Source: Odontocerum albicorne
Lineage: Eukaryota; Arthropoda; Insecta; Trichoptera; Odontoceridae
DNA: 64,000 nt
Assembly: GCA_949825065.1 (NCBI GenBank)
Contig: OX463846.1
Span: 1,939,778 to 2,003,777, forward strand
Direction: 5' to 3'
In this document: in pieces, positions 10,854 to 22,800 of the stretch
Numbering within the stretch: the stretch's first letter is position 1
How the letters are laid out: each line of letters opens with the position of its first letter
Program-made: the position numbers and the translations under genes
The notes under the pieces: generated by a model
The model's database searches: none
Told to the model about the DNA's origin: nothing
What the model saw: the letters and a program-made list of their open reading frames with translations, nothing else

Positions 10854-11903
10854 ATGGAAAAATCCGAATATCGTGCAGTGATTACATTCTTTGTTTTGGA
10901 AGGTTTATCGGCTACTGAGATCCATGCAAAGATGGTGAAAGTATTAAAGGAGTCTTCTCCTTCATTTCCAACCGTTCACCGATGGGTTTTGGAGTTTAAG
11001 CGTGGCCGTACATGCGTTGAAGACGATCCACGCTCAGGACGTCCAAAAAGTGCAACAACACCAGAAATCATATCGAAAATACAGGATATGGTTTTGGAAG
11101 ATCATCGATCGACTGTGGACGTGATAGCTGACACCATAGGCATCTCACATGGAACCACATGGCATATTTTGGCTGAAGTTTTGGGTTTCAAAAAACTGTG
11201 TGCACAATGGGTGCCGCATTTGCTAACAATGCAACAAAAACACGTTCGAATGCGACTTTCTGAGCAACATTTGGAGCAATATCGAAAGGATAAAAAGGAT
11301 TTTCTGCGTCGATTCATCACTATGGATGAGACTTGGGTCTACCACCATGATCCTGAATCAAAACAAGAGGCTAAGGAGTGGTGTGAACCAGGCACTTTGG
11401 CTCCGAAGCGAGTTCTTGTCCAGAAATCGGCCAAGAAGGTGTTAGCGTCAGTTTTTTGGGATGCAAAAGGAATTTTATTGATAGATTATCTCCAAACTGG
11501 TACGACAATCAACTCTGATTATTATTGTGACCTTTTGGACCAGTTGGATGAAAAAATTTGTGAAAAAAGACCCGGTTTGCAGAAGAAAAAAATCATTTTT
11601 CATCAAGACAATGCACCTGCTCACACATCTCAAAAAACCATCGCGAAAATCAGTGAATTGGGGTACGAATTGTTGCAGCATCCATCCTATTCGCCAGATT
11701 TAGCTCCCTCTGACTTCTGGCTGTTCTCACACCTCAAAAAATTCCTTCGTGGAAAGCATTTTTCATCAAACGAAGATGTTATAGCCGTCGTAGAGGATTA
11801 TTTTGCAGGCCTTCCAGAAAGTCACTTCCGTGATGGGACAACAAAGTTGGAGGATCGTTGGACCAAGTGTATTGATCTTATGGGAGACTATACTGAGCAA
11901 TAA
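10854..11903 (+). CDS. mariner transposase (DD34D)
   Basis: This enzyme cuts and pastes mariner DNA at TA sites and acts in the nucleus. The frame is open from 10833. The ATG at 10854 (protein starts MEKSEYRAV) is preferred because mariner transposases usually begin this way, giving 349 residues, close to the family's usual ~345. The first ~110 residues are the paired helix-turn-helix DNA-binding region, with a GRPKSAT linker. The catalytic core shows TMDETWVYHH (first Asp), IFHQDNAPAH (second Asp) and YSPDLAPSDFWLF (third Asp). There are exactly 34 residues between the second and third, the mariner signature. WVPHLLT is the conserved mariner motif before the core. No stop or frameshift is present. 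Subfamily was not determined. Confidence 0.95.
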   Translation: MEKSEYRAVITFFVLEGLSATEIHAKMVKVLKESSPSFPTVHRWVLEFKRGRTCVEDDPRSGRPKSATTPEIISKIQDMVLEDHRSTVDVIADTIGISHGTTWHILAEVLGFKKLCAQWVPHLLTMQQKHVRMRLSEQHLEQYRKDKKDFLRRFITMDETWVYHHDPESKQEAKEWCEPGTLAPKRVLVQKSAKKVLASVFWDAKGILLIDYLQTGTTINSDYYCDLLDQLDEKICEKRPGLQKKKIIFHQDNAPAHTSQKTIAKISELGYELLQHPSYSPDLAPSDFWLFSHLKKFLRGKHFSSNEDVIAVVEDYFAGLPESHFRDGTTKLEDRWTKCIDLMGDYTEQ

Positions 11904-11940
11904 AAGTGATTTCCCCCCAAAAAAAATGTATTTTCATTTC

Positions 11941-11965
11941 CGCTTTCAAAACTTTTTGACTAACC
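11941..11965 (-). repeat. mariner right terminal inverted repeat
   Basis: 25 bp reverse complement of the left repeat with one mismatch, followed by TA. Confidence 0.92.
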
Positions 11966-11967
11966 TA

Positions 11968-12562
11968 GTACAAGGAAATAATTTTCTTATACTGCTATCC
12001 ACTGTGTCACTCAATTGGTTCAATATATCTACAATAAATCGCGCGTCACTGAGTCTTTACTCATCACATTGATTATGTAATAATAATAATAGAATTCCAA
12101 TTTACATAGCGCTGTTTAAATAGCAAACTCCTCTCAACTTGTGCTAATGTCGAGAGTTACTAAAATTGACAACGCTTCAACATTCCATGTGATCGAAAAT
12201 ATGTTCGCTGCAGTCTTGGATACCTTTGGAGTTAGATTATTAATCTTTAAGAAGTGTCTGAAAAGGTACATCCGAATATTTTACCCATGAGATGGAATCC
12301 CGCGTATCTTTTAAAGAACTTTTTCAACCCCTTTTTAATTGATGATTGTGTTTCTTTTATCCATTCTTGTATTTCTTTCCCGTAGAAGAGGTTTGTGAAT
12401 TGACACCTATTTGATTCCGTTCTTTATAATTCGTTGTTCAATGACTGCTCTTTTGTAACTGTATTTAGTTTAATATAACTTTTTTTAAACGTTGTATATC
12501 GGCATCTTGAGAATCATCGAGTGATGTGGGGACGATTTATGGTTGTGTTTGTGTTATGCACA
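11968..12562. other. Spacer without recognised gene
   Basis: Moderately AT-rich. No frame gives a family resemblance that I trust. Confidence 0.4.
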
Positions 12563-12752
12563 TTTTTTTTAACCTGGCGAGTTTATTGCCATGTGGTAAT
12601 CTCTTCCAACCAACCAGAAATATTTTTTTTATAGGCCCTAAGTGTTAACCAGACTGGAATCCTATTTAAAAAAATCTGGGTTCCAGCGGGGATCGAACCC
12701 GCAACCTCCGGATCAGCAGACAAGTGTCTTACCACTAGGCCACGGAGGTCGT
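12563..12752 (-). mobile_element. SINE-A, best copy, tRNA-derived
   Basis: On the minus strand the head starts gacctccgtggcctagtggt, with an A box (tggcctagtgg). About 40 nt later comes gcgggttcgatccccgc with a B box (ggttcgatccc), so it carries the internal RNA polymerase III promoter of a tRNA gene. The body (ccagtctggttaacac, taggcctataaaa) leads to a tail of ctggttggttggaagagatt, then a gcaataaactcgcc-type end. That tail is nearly the LINE-A 3' end. The head is not a functional tRNA because the acceptor stem does not close. Confidence 0.85.
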
Positions 12753-13021
12753 TTTGTTTTTTCTTTATACGAATCTGTATTCCGCTTTTACTTTGATGTC
12801 AAGAGTGACGACGCCTGGTTTGTTAAAATGCGGGCTGTCCATCTTTGGACGGTCCCGTATTGTGGTGGTGAGTTGAATTTGTGCATTGTTGTGAGAGTAT
12901 GATGCAAGCACTTACTTGCTAGTTTTTGTATTGCTTGATTTTTGTAACGGTTGTTTCCTTTGCATATAATTTAAACCGATAATTTTTTTGATTATGTTTT
13001 TATATAAAAAGTAGGTATGAC

Positions 13022-13200
13022 TGAAGTAATAGATAACCTTATAATCCTGAATAATATACGGAAAAAAATGCCTGTGTGATTCGAGTGGAGTAGCACAAGA
13101 GGTTCCAACCAGCAGCCTTGCGCATGGAAGTCTAGCGTACTACTTGAAGTCTAGCGTAGGAAGTCTGCGCATGGAAGTCTAGCGTACTAGTATGCACTTG
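13022..13200 (-). mobile_element. SINE-B copy, diverged
   Basis: It shares tgactgaagtaatag at one end and gattcgagtggagtagcaca and gcatggaagtctagcgt further on with copies at 24360-24520 and 57855-58015. In the best copy the right part on the minus strand is tRNA-like with a gattcgaac B box. Here that box is damaged, and the segment with catggaagtctagcgtacta is locally duplicated. Confidence 0.55.
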
Positions 13201-13394
13201 TTTTGAAATGTATGAAGCAGTCCCATTTATTTCAATTTTGATTATTGTTATATGGCACATTGTACCTTATAACAAAAACCAAAATAAATCAATAAATGAT
13301 GTCTTCATGTTATTTAAACCACTACAAAAAATAACTTAGCAGATTTTGCATAATTTTAATTTAAACACACATTTTTCACCGGACGCTTAGCGTC

Positions 13395-13440
13395 CAGCAC
13401 CGTGACTGGCGGATTTTTTTAACACAGTAAGACAAGTGTT
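13395..13440. mobile_element. Remnant end of the 49-kb piggyBac-type MITE family
   Basis: cagcaccgtgactggcgg, then attttttt and aacacagtaag, match the right end of the MITE at 49405-50060 (cagcaccggaacgggtga, then atttttttagcacagg). Only this end is present. Confidence 0.4.
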
Positions 13441-13681
13441 CAGTGATGGCTTACTAAATATCCCACATCCATTTAAGATCCTGAATTAATTGGATACTTC
13501 ATACCCCAATTCTACCTTTGAAGGCCCTCGCATTGTGTTAGTGTTTTGTTCACTTTTGTACGTGCTTGTAATTATTATTTTTTATTATTTATTTTGTAAT
13601 GTTTGAAGCACTCAATACTGTTTATATATAAATAAATAAATAACGTTCCAGGTTTCCATTTTTCTGGTGATGTTGCTGCAG

Positions 13682-13825
13682 GTATGGCTAGTGCAGGGTT
13701 ACGTCACGGTGAACAGGCAAAGGGAGCCGGTGGCGCTGTACAGACTGCTCCGGGACATTGGTATTACCATCCTGGGCAGCAGTGGCAATGATCCCTATCT
13801 ACTGCGGAGGGCGGCCAGTGACAAC
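13682..13825 (+). CDS. PLB1-like exon 1 (first one seen)
   Basis: 48 codons including [18 protein letters not shown] and LLRRAASDN, ending in phase 0 at a gtaagt donor. The acceptor after the pyrimidine-rich tract ending gctgcag at 13681 is preferred. A second AG at 13695-13696 is possible. The frame is open back to a stop at 13637. ATG 13670 would give a weakly hydrophobic [10 protein letters not shown] start. Confidence 0.75.
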
Positions 13826-16800
13826 GTAAGTTCTGCAAGGGTTAATCGACTTTTTCACTGAAGGGTCCACTCAAAAATTTACTGATGTATTTAAAAAAAA
13901 AAATGTGTTGAGGTACAGAAGTGTGCCCATTGAAATGTGTCAATGTAGTATATTATGTTGATTTTTTTTTCTTGCAAGGTATACGGCCCTGGACTTTCTG
14001 AACCTTGTACTGTTGTGTGCCTGTTTTAACGATATCCTTTGATAGGAAAAAAAATCGAAATATATGAAACCAAAAAATAAAATTAAACAAAAAGCGGAAA
14101 TGTTTCAAGTCACTTAAAGAAATGCAACTAATCTTGATTGTGGTTTGCACGAACCTGAATTGCCGCAAGCTTTGTCGCTAGGAGATTTTGACGGAATATT
14201 ATTTTGATCGAAAATAATTGGAGGTCTTCGAGATATGGACCTATAGACGAATCCTAAGGATTTCCTGGAGATACCACATTACAAATGACGAGGTTCTCAG
14301 GAGGATCGAAGAAACCAGGCACATGTAAAACACCATATCGGAAAGGCGTGCAGAATGAATGGGTCATACTGGAGGGAATGATTGAAGGATCAATTGGCAG
14401 AGGGCCCCCTCGCCGAGAGTATCTGGAGCAAATATGCCATGATATGGACTGCACCTCCTATACAGAGCTCAAGAGGATCGCTGAAGACCGAGCGGAGTGG
14501 AAGAGGAGATGCAGAGCTTTGCTGCTAACCAATCCCCAGGATTGAAACTGAAGAAGACGAAGATTGTTTTGAAAACGAAAATTGTGCACGTACGAGTATA
14601 GTGATTTACATCAATTACTGCTTAATTGTACAGAACTATATTGTTTCAACATTTAATAATAATCCTTATTGGTTATGTTGATTAGCTTGTCAAAGAGCGT
14701 GGCCGGAAGATACATTTGTTTTTGGCGTCATTAACCATGCCTTCGGGTTCATAATTACTGGTTGTCGTAGTTCGTAGTTCATCATCATATGTGTTGGCAA
14801 TAAAACAGAGTTTGAGTTGTATTGTTACAACACGAAGAGTGACCCTGGACTAGTAGTCATCATTAGTTAATTTTTTGGGCACCATCAGGAATTGAACCCG
14901 GATCTTCTAAATGGAAGTCAAGACTTACCAACTATGTTATGCTACGAAGATCACCTCGTTATATATCGCGACAATATAACGTCAAAATCTTCTAGCGGTG
15001 AGCCGTCTGGCAATTGAGATTTGTTCATAAAGCATTCAAGTTTTGTCCAGTTTGCAATAGCGGCTTGAAACGTTTCCGCTTTTTTGTAAATTTTGATATA
15101 AACTAACATATAAATTTTATTTTGAGTTAAGGCATTAGCATTGTAGAGATTTAAATATAGAGTAATTTGTTTTATTAAACCCTGTTTATTCCACTTTATG
15201 TAAAGGTATAACCCTACCGGTTTCAAGGCTTTCACCTCATAATCAGGGTAGCTATTTGTGCTCTCTTGATGATGAGGTGAAAACCTTGCAACCGGTAGGG
15301 TTATACCGTTAAACTGGAATAAAGTGTTTGATAAAATAACTATCAACAATATAAGTATTCAAAGTTTTTTTTTAATTTGACAATCCACCCAAACTAGGAT
15401 AATTTGTGCTATCAAATATTTACACAATTAATCTTGATGCAAAAGTTCTTTATGCAATTATGTGAGTCGAAATGTTATGCAAATTTGTCGAAGTTTCCTT
15501 TAATAAGTGAGACACGTTGTTTCATTCCACAATGATGAGCAAACGAAGTCTGAAACTTTGAGGCAGAAAAAAAAAATAAACAGAAATACAATATCTTGCG
15601 GAAAATGACAAAATATAAACAGATATATCTTGTGAGAATGACAAAATATAAACTGACATATCCTGTGAGAATGACAAAATATAAACATATATATATCTTG
15701 TGAGAATGACAAAATATAAACTGATATATCCTGTGAGATGACAAAATATAAACACATATATCTTGTGAGAATGATAAAATATAAACTGATATGTCCTGTG
15801 AGAATGACAAAATATAAACAGATATATCTTGTGAGAATGACAAAATATAAACTGATATAACCTGTGAGAATTACAAAAAAAAATTAACATATATATCTTG
15901 TGAGAATGACAAAATATAAACTAATATATGCTGTGAGAATGACAAAATATAAACGGATATATCTTGTGAGAATGACAAAATATAAACTGATATATTTATT
16001 TGTTATTAAAGGTGCCATCTGTTGGTTAGTCCCGGAACTTATTGATCGATGTGATACTATTGCAGAGGGTCTCATTTATTTTTTAATTTGAATGCACTTT
16101 CTTCGATTAGTGTGGGATGGGTGAAGTTTAGATCAATGACGGGAGTTCTATGTGATCCGAAAATGCCAGTAAAGTTAAAAGGAAAAGTATACCAAACGAT
16201 TGTCAGACCCGCACTCCTCTATGGCTCCGAATGCTGGACGATGTATACCTCTTACTCTAGGTAACTAGAAACTGCTGAAATGCGCATGCTAAGATAGTCA
16301 GCTGGTGTGCCCCTAAGAGACAAAATAAAAAGCTCACGCATTCGTGAAAGCCTAGGTGTTACAGATATCAACAATAAGGTGGAGGAGAGGCGATTGAGAT
16401 GGTATGGGCACGTTGGATGCAGAGCACCCGATCACATTGTGAACCAGGCAATCTCCATGGATCTTCCTCGAATAACAACAGAGGAAGATCAAAGAATTAA
16501 TGGGTGGTGCAAAAAGATAACCTGATGCAGAGGCACGGCCTGGGGGACGTAGTCCGGGACAGAAGAACATACAACCTGAGAACGAGGAGAGCTGACCCCA
16601 ACAGTCTTCGCAGACAGTGAGTTGGGATGGAGCCAGGGAGAAGAATGCACTTTCATCGATCAAGACCAAGAAACTCCGGAATTACCGTGACATAAAAAGT
16701 TTATCTTCACATTTATTTACTACCTTGAGGCTTTTTTTTCTTTTTCAGGCATTGGATATTTCGATTCTTTCCTGTAATAAGTGTATTGTTTAATACAGAA

Positions 16801-19800
16801 TATCCCAAAAAATGTATACACAATTTGAAGGACTACAAATTTAGAATTTATTAAGGAATTTCAAAGATTAAAATTAAAAATAAATTAAACAGATGTAATT
16901 TTTTAACGAGTAATGAGTAATTATCGCAAATGCTCAAATTCACGTATGTTCGGATTAATGCTCTGCTGATAATGTGGAGTTGCGAACACAAAGTATAATT
17001 TGTTTTGGTATTTAGGCGCATTCACTTTCTCCTCTCTCGCTGCTCTCAATCCATTAACCCTTACAGGCACAGGTAAACTCCACTTATTTTTACTCAGGCT
17101 GCACAAAAAATAAAAAGTCAAGTCTCTCATTATTTTTTTTAATGTGTTTGAAAAATGATACATACAAATGCTAAATTAACATATTTCCACTTCCTTGGTA
17201 GGTCAAGGAACTCTTGGGGAGGTGGTACAACTTATGTACCACTAGTCCATATTTCCACTGATACTTCTAATGTACCACCAAATAATGCCGAAATACTCGT
17301 ACATCTAAGTAAAATAAATTTTTAACCTAAATATATATTTACCACAATTACTGAAGTCAATTTTATCACAACACAACTATTTTTTATTAAAATTTAATTC
17401 AAATATATAACGTTTTCTTTTATACGCACAAGTCGGCACACCAAGAACAACAAACTGTCAATAATATTAGAAATTAAATGAATTTGAACAGGACGAGACC
17501 TGCAGCTGTGCGGATCGAGTCATATTATATTATACGAAGTGGTACATAATCTGAGAGTTCGTGCAGCAATAGAGAGAGGTTTAATAAGTGGTGCATTTCG
17601 TGTACCATTGTGCAGTACTGCGTCAAAAAAAGGTGGTACATAACGTGGACCACTAAGTCTGTAAGAGTTAACTGTTGCCGGTTGTGTACCATAAACTTTA
17701 TTATTTATGGGCCCCTATCAAAAATTTCCATTGGCGTGAGGTCTGGGAAGTGCGGGGGTATTCAATGTTACTTCCACATCAAATCCACCTGTTTGCCCAA
17801 TTTTCACTAAGTCCCTCACATCAAGATGGTAGTGGGAGGAACCCCATCTTGCTGAAAATAAAAGCCTCCTCATTTCTAAACTCCTCACGAATGCGTGGCA
17901 TGAAAAAAATCATGCAGCAAGTTCAAGTAAACGACACGTTGTAAAAGTTGGTATACATTTTTTTGGAATACCCTATAGTTAATATTAATTATTTACCTAT
18001 TTCAAAAATTTCAGAAACTTCAAGATAAGATTCCATCTACAACAAAATTCCCTTGCCAGTTTATCGGAACTGGTCCTGATGCTGTCAAAGAAGGTTCAAG
18101 AAACTCGGAGCATTTACCCCGAGGTCGTTCTTTGAAGATACCAAAATCCGTTCATGAGTTAAGACCTGGTGATATAGATGTGATTGGAGCTATGGGGGAC
18201 TCCTTGACGGCTGGAAACGGAGGTGCAGCCACCAATTTGTTCCAGGTGTTGGTAGAGAATAGAGGCATCTCTTGGTCTATTGGTGAGAAAATAGATGATA
18301 ATTGGTATTTTTTAGGCATAGCAAATAAAATTAGAGAAGTTGGAAGTTAATTTTAAAAGGAATACAGTTGAAATAATAATATTAATTTACTGTAGCTGCT
18401 AGATGTGGTTGGTTTATTTATTTAACATTATTATTGCAAATACAATCTGGCGGGCTTATTGCCAGGCGGAAATCTCTTCCAACCAACAGACAAAAGTAAA
18501 TGAAGCAAGTTACGTTATCGCTTTAATCATTCAAATGACTATCCATCCTCACGAAATTCATAAACACATACGTGAGCATATGCCCACGAATCCCACAAAG
18601 ACGGACAATTACCCGAATATTATTTTTCATATAAAGTGAGATATCATCAATCAAAAGGAAAGGAAGGGCTGGTGGAGAGGAAAGGAAAAGATAAATCAGG
18701 AATGAAACACGTTATTTTACTGACTAGAAATTAAGAGTTTTTTCAGTCGCTTTTTAAAGCATGCCAATGACGGAGCGAGTCTCATATTGGTTTATAACTG
18801 ATTCCAGAGTCTCACTGCATGGGCAGTAAAGGACGACGTAAAAAAAGAGGAGCGGTGAACTGGAAAGGCCAATAGACAATCTCTGTTTGAGCGTAGCGCT
18901 AATCCATGATTGGAAAGACGCTGAAAATTTTCGACGAGATAAGAGGGGGTAGCGGGACAGTTAAGGATATTATACAATAGAGACAGTGTGTGAATTTAGC
19001 GTCTATTTATAACATTCAACCAGTTCAATGCCTTCTGGTATGAAGTTATATGATCGTACTTTCGTAGGCTGAACCAGTTCAATGCCTTCTGGTATGAAGT
19101 TATATGATCGTACTTTCGTGATTTTTCATATTCATTTGATGGATCCATCCCTTCCTTTCCTTTATGTGATGATCTTTCATATTTATTTGATGGATCCACC
19201 CCTTCCTTTCCTTTATGTGATGATCTTTCATATTTATTTGATGGATCCATCCCTTCCTTTCCTTTATGTGATGATCTTTCATATTTATTTGATGTATCCA
19301 TCCCTTCCTTTCCTTTATGTGATGATCTTTCATATTTATTTGATGGATCCACCCCTTCCTTTCCTTCATGTGATGATCTTTTATATTTATTTATATTAAT
19401 ATAAATAAATAAATTTAACAAATAATAAATATTAAATACAAATTTATAATCATTAATAATGTAAATAAATAATTTAATTATTTGATAAATGAATGATAAA
19501 TAAATTTATTTATTTATTGTATATACAATTAAATATTAAATAATATAGAATAATAATGACTATTTATAATTTATTTGATTTAATTAAATAATATTAAATT
19601 AAATTAATTAATTAATTATAATTAATTAATTAAAATCAATAAGTATAATTTAATAAATATTATAAAACTAATAAATAATTAATTTGTAATTCATATTAAT
19701 TAATAATAATAATTATTAATAATAATTATTAATAATAATAATAATTATTAATAATATTTATGTTATTAATATTAATAATATTAATTATTATTTATAATTA

Positions 19801-22800
19801 ATATTAATATTTATTATTAATAATAATAGAAAATTAATTAATATTAAAAATTAACTAATTTATTATAATATTAATTAATAATATAATATTAACATTATAA
19901 TTATTAATTATTTATAATTATTATAACTATTTTTAATTATTAATAATTATAATAATTAATTAATTATTTATTAATAATCATAATTATTAGTTAATAATTA
20001 ATTATTAATTAATATAATAGTTAATAAAAGTTAATTAATTAATTAATTGATTAATGCATTTTATTTATAATATATCAATTAATTAATATAAACGTTTCTT
20101 AATCCTAAAAAAAAATCGATAGCAAATGGAAAAAAAGCAATGCATAAAATAAACTTTTCCTAGGAGCTAAGAATTTTCACTTCTACCGCGCGAGAGTCTC
20201 ACGTATCTGTTTTTTTTTAATGAGTACGACGTCACGTAGTGACGAAGAAGGAACTGTCCAAATGAATACCTCCTCCGGTGGCGACATACCTCATTGTGAA
20301 ACGTGTAATACAATATGTTATTGAAATTTATGACATTTGCACTGTGGAGGTTTAAAGACATTGTAATTTTGCATGAGGTTTAAATACATTGTTTAAATAT
20401 TACCGGTTTCAATGTTTTTCCCTCATCATCAGGGGAGTAAAAACAGGACTCTTCTTGTTTTGTTTGTGTTCCCCTGATGACGAGGGGATAACCTTGAAAC
20501 CGGTTGGAATAAACAGTGTTTGACTAAACAAATTACAATATAATACCATACTTGTGTTTTTGTTTGTGGAGTTTATTTAGATCTTATTGCTAACAATCTC
20601 GACTTTTATAGGTGGCCAGGGTACATGGAGAAAGTACCTGACGCTCCCCAATATCATCAAGGTGTTCAACCCCAACCTGATAGGGTTTTCTCTGTCGGAT
20701 TCCTACGGGCACCAGAGGGCCGCGCAGCTTAACGTGGCGGAGCTCGGGGCCATGTCCAGGGACCTCATGCACATGGCTAACCAGCTGGTCTGGAGGATGA
20801 AAAACGACCCGAGAGTGAACATTAAGAAGGATTGGAAGGTGAACTTTTCTAATTATTTCTCAGTTTGATGATGCACTATGTACATCTTTGGCTGGAAGAA
20901 ACTGCTAAGTGACAATAAGTACACCTGGTTATAGTGCATACAAAAAGTTACAATACAGTACGTCATGGTAAGACACGGTACGATACAGTACGACACGATA
21001 CAGTACTACTCGGTATGACTCGGTAAGATACGGTATAATGTTATCATAAGGACACAGTACAACAGAGTACGATACATTACGATTCTGTATGACATGATAC
21101 GACATGGTTAAATATAGTAAAAGTTGAAATTCGGTACGACATGGTACGATACATTGTGACTCGGTGCGACATAGTGAGACACGGTATGACAATATACGAT
21201 ACAGACGACTCTGTATGACACAAAACGATACAGTAAGATATAATACGATACGGTACGATAAAATACTTACGACTAGGTACGACATAGTACGATGCGATAA
21301 GATACAGTATAAAACGTTAAAATACTGTGAGTTACAGTATGCCATAATACGACACGGTTCGACAAGGTTCGACACGGTACGACACGGTACGTTACGATAC
21401 AGTGAAAACAATACGGGTTGTAATACATATGTGTAGGTTTGAACTCTGTGACGTTATGGCACAAGTTGATATGTTCGCTTTACCTTAGTTTACAGGAGAA
21501 CAAATATTAACTTTGATAAGCTGTTAAAAATGAGTATAAATAAGTATTTTTAAAGTTTTTCCAAACCATATTTATTTTGTTTGGATAATGACTGACACAC
21601 CGAGTTTTGCCACAACATGCTGAGAAATATTTTCTATAAATTGGGAGAATAAACACAAAATGACAAAAAACGGACATATCAACATCTGCTATAACGCCAC
21701 AGAGGTAATAGTGGAGATTGGTACTCGATGCGACACTTTGCATTACGTAATAAAGGAGTTTAATAAGAGAAGTACTTTTTAATATTAAATCAATTATCAT
21801 ATGACAGGGGGTTGGCAATTATACAAATAAATATTTACAATCTCTACAACTTTTTTTTATTTGTTTCTTCTTCTTTGTTTCTTTCGATGATCTTACCCAT
21901 ATCGAGCTTTGACCTCCTTCTTCTCCGAGCCTTCTGTTTGTTTATAACCCTAAATCTTCGCCTTCAAGCCTTCTATTTGTTTATAGCCCTAAATTACCCC
22001 GCCTATCCAACCCACCAATAAATTCAAATTAAGAGTTAATCGAATAACAGTTAAAACGTTAATATTGCAAGAACAACAGTTAAAACGTTGATATTGCAAG
22101 AACAACAGTTAAAACGTTGATATTGCAAGAACAACAGTTAAAACGTTGATATTGCAAGAACAGCAGTTAAAACGTTGATATTGCAAGAACAACAGTTAAA
22201 ACGTTGATATTGCAAGAACAACAGTTAAAACGTTGATATTGCAAGAACAACAGTTAAAAGGTTGATATTGCAAGAACAACAGTTAAAACGTTGATATTGC
22301 AAGAACAGCAGTTAAAATGTTGATATTGCAAGAACAACAGTTAAAACGTTGATATTGCAAGAACAACAGTTAAAACGTTGATATTGCAAGAACAACAGTT
22401 AAAAGGTTGATATTGCAAGAACAACAGTTAAAACGTTGATATTGCAAGAACAACAGTTAAAACGTTGATATTGCAAGAACAACAGTTAAAACGTTGATAT
22501 TGCAAGAACAACAGTTAAAACGTTGATATTGCAAGAACAACAGTTAAAACGTTGATATTGCAAGAACAACAGTTAAAACGTTGATATTGCAAGAACAACA
22601 GTTAAAACGTTGATATTGCAAGAACAACAGTTAAGACGTTGATATTACAAGAACAACAGTTAAAAGGTTGATATTGCAAGAACAATAGTTAAAAGGTTGA
22701 TATTACAAGAACAACAGTTAAAAGGTTGATATTACAAGAACAACAGTTAAAAGGTTGATATTGCAAGAACAACAGTTAAAACGTTGATATTGCAAGAACA

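Larger units (their letters stand above)
10681..11965 (+). mobile_element. Full-length mariner transposon
   Basis: A 1285-bp element is bounded by TA on both sides (10679-10680 and 11966-11967). The 25-bp terminal inverted repeats at 10681-10705 and 11941-11965 (outer part ggttagtcaa) differ at one base. It contains one uninterrupted transposase frame. The near-identical repeats and intact frame suggest a young, possibly still active copy. It does not belong to the same family as the deleted mariners at 52 and 62 kb, whose ends differ. Confidence 0.93.

Noticed and set aside
11102..11681. Minus-strand frames across the mariner
   Set aside because: Antisense shadows of the transposase gene.
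12680..12752. tRNA gene on the minus strand
   Set aside because: A and B boxes are present, but the acceptor arm does not pair and the sequence continues into the SINE body. It is a SINE head.
13667..13861. Short stand-alone gene of 64 residues
   Set aside because: It contains lipase exon 1 followed by a perfect gtaagt donor. The downstream part is intron.
20929..21411. 160-residue minus-strand protein rich in Ser, Tyr, Arg
   Set aside because: It is translated from the degenerate TACGACACGG repeat, with equivalent frames on the other strand.
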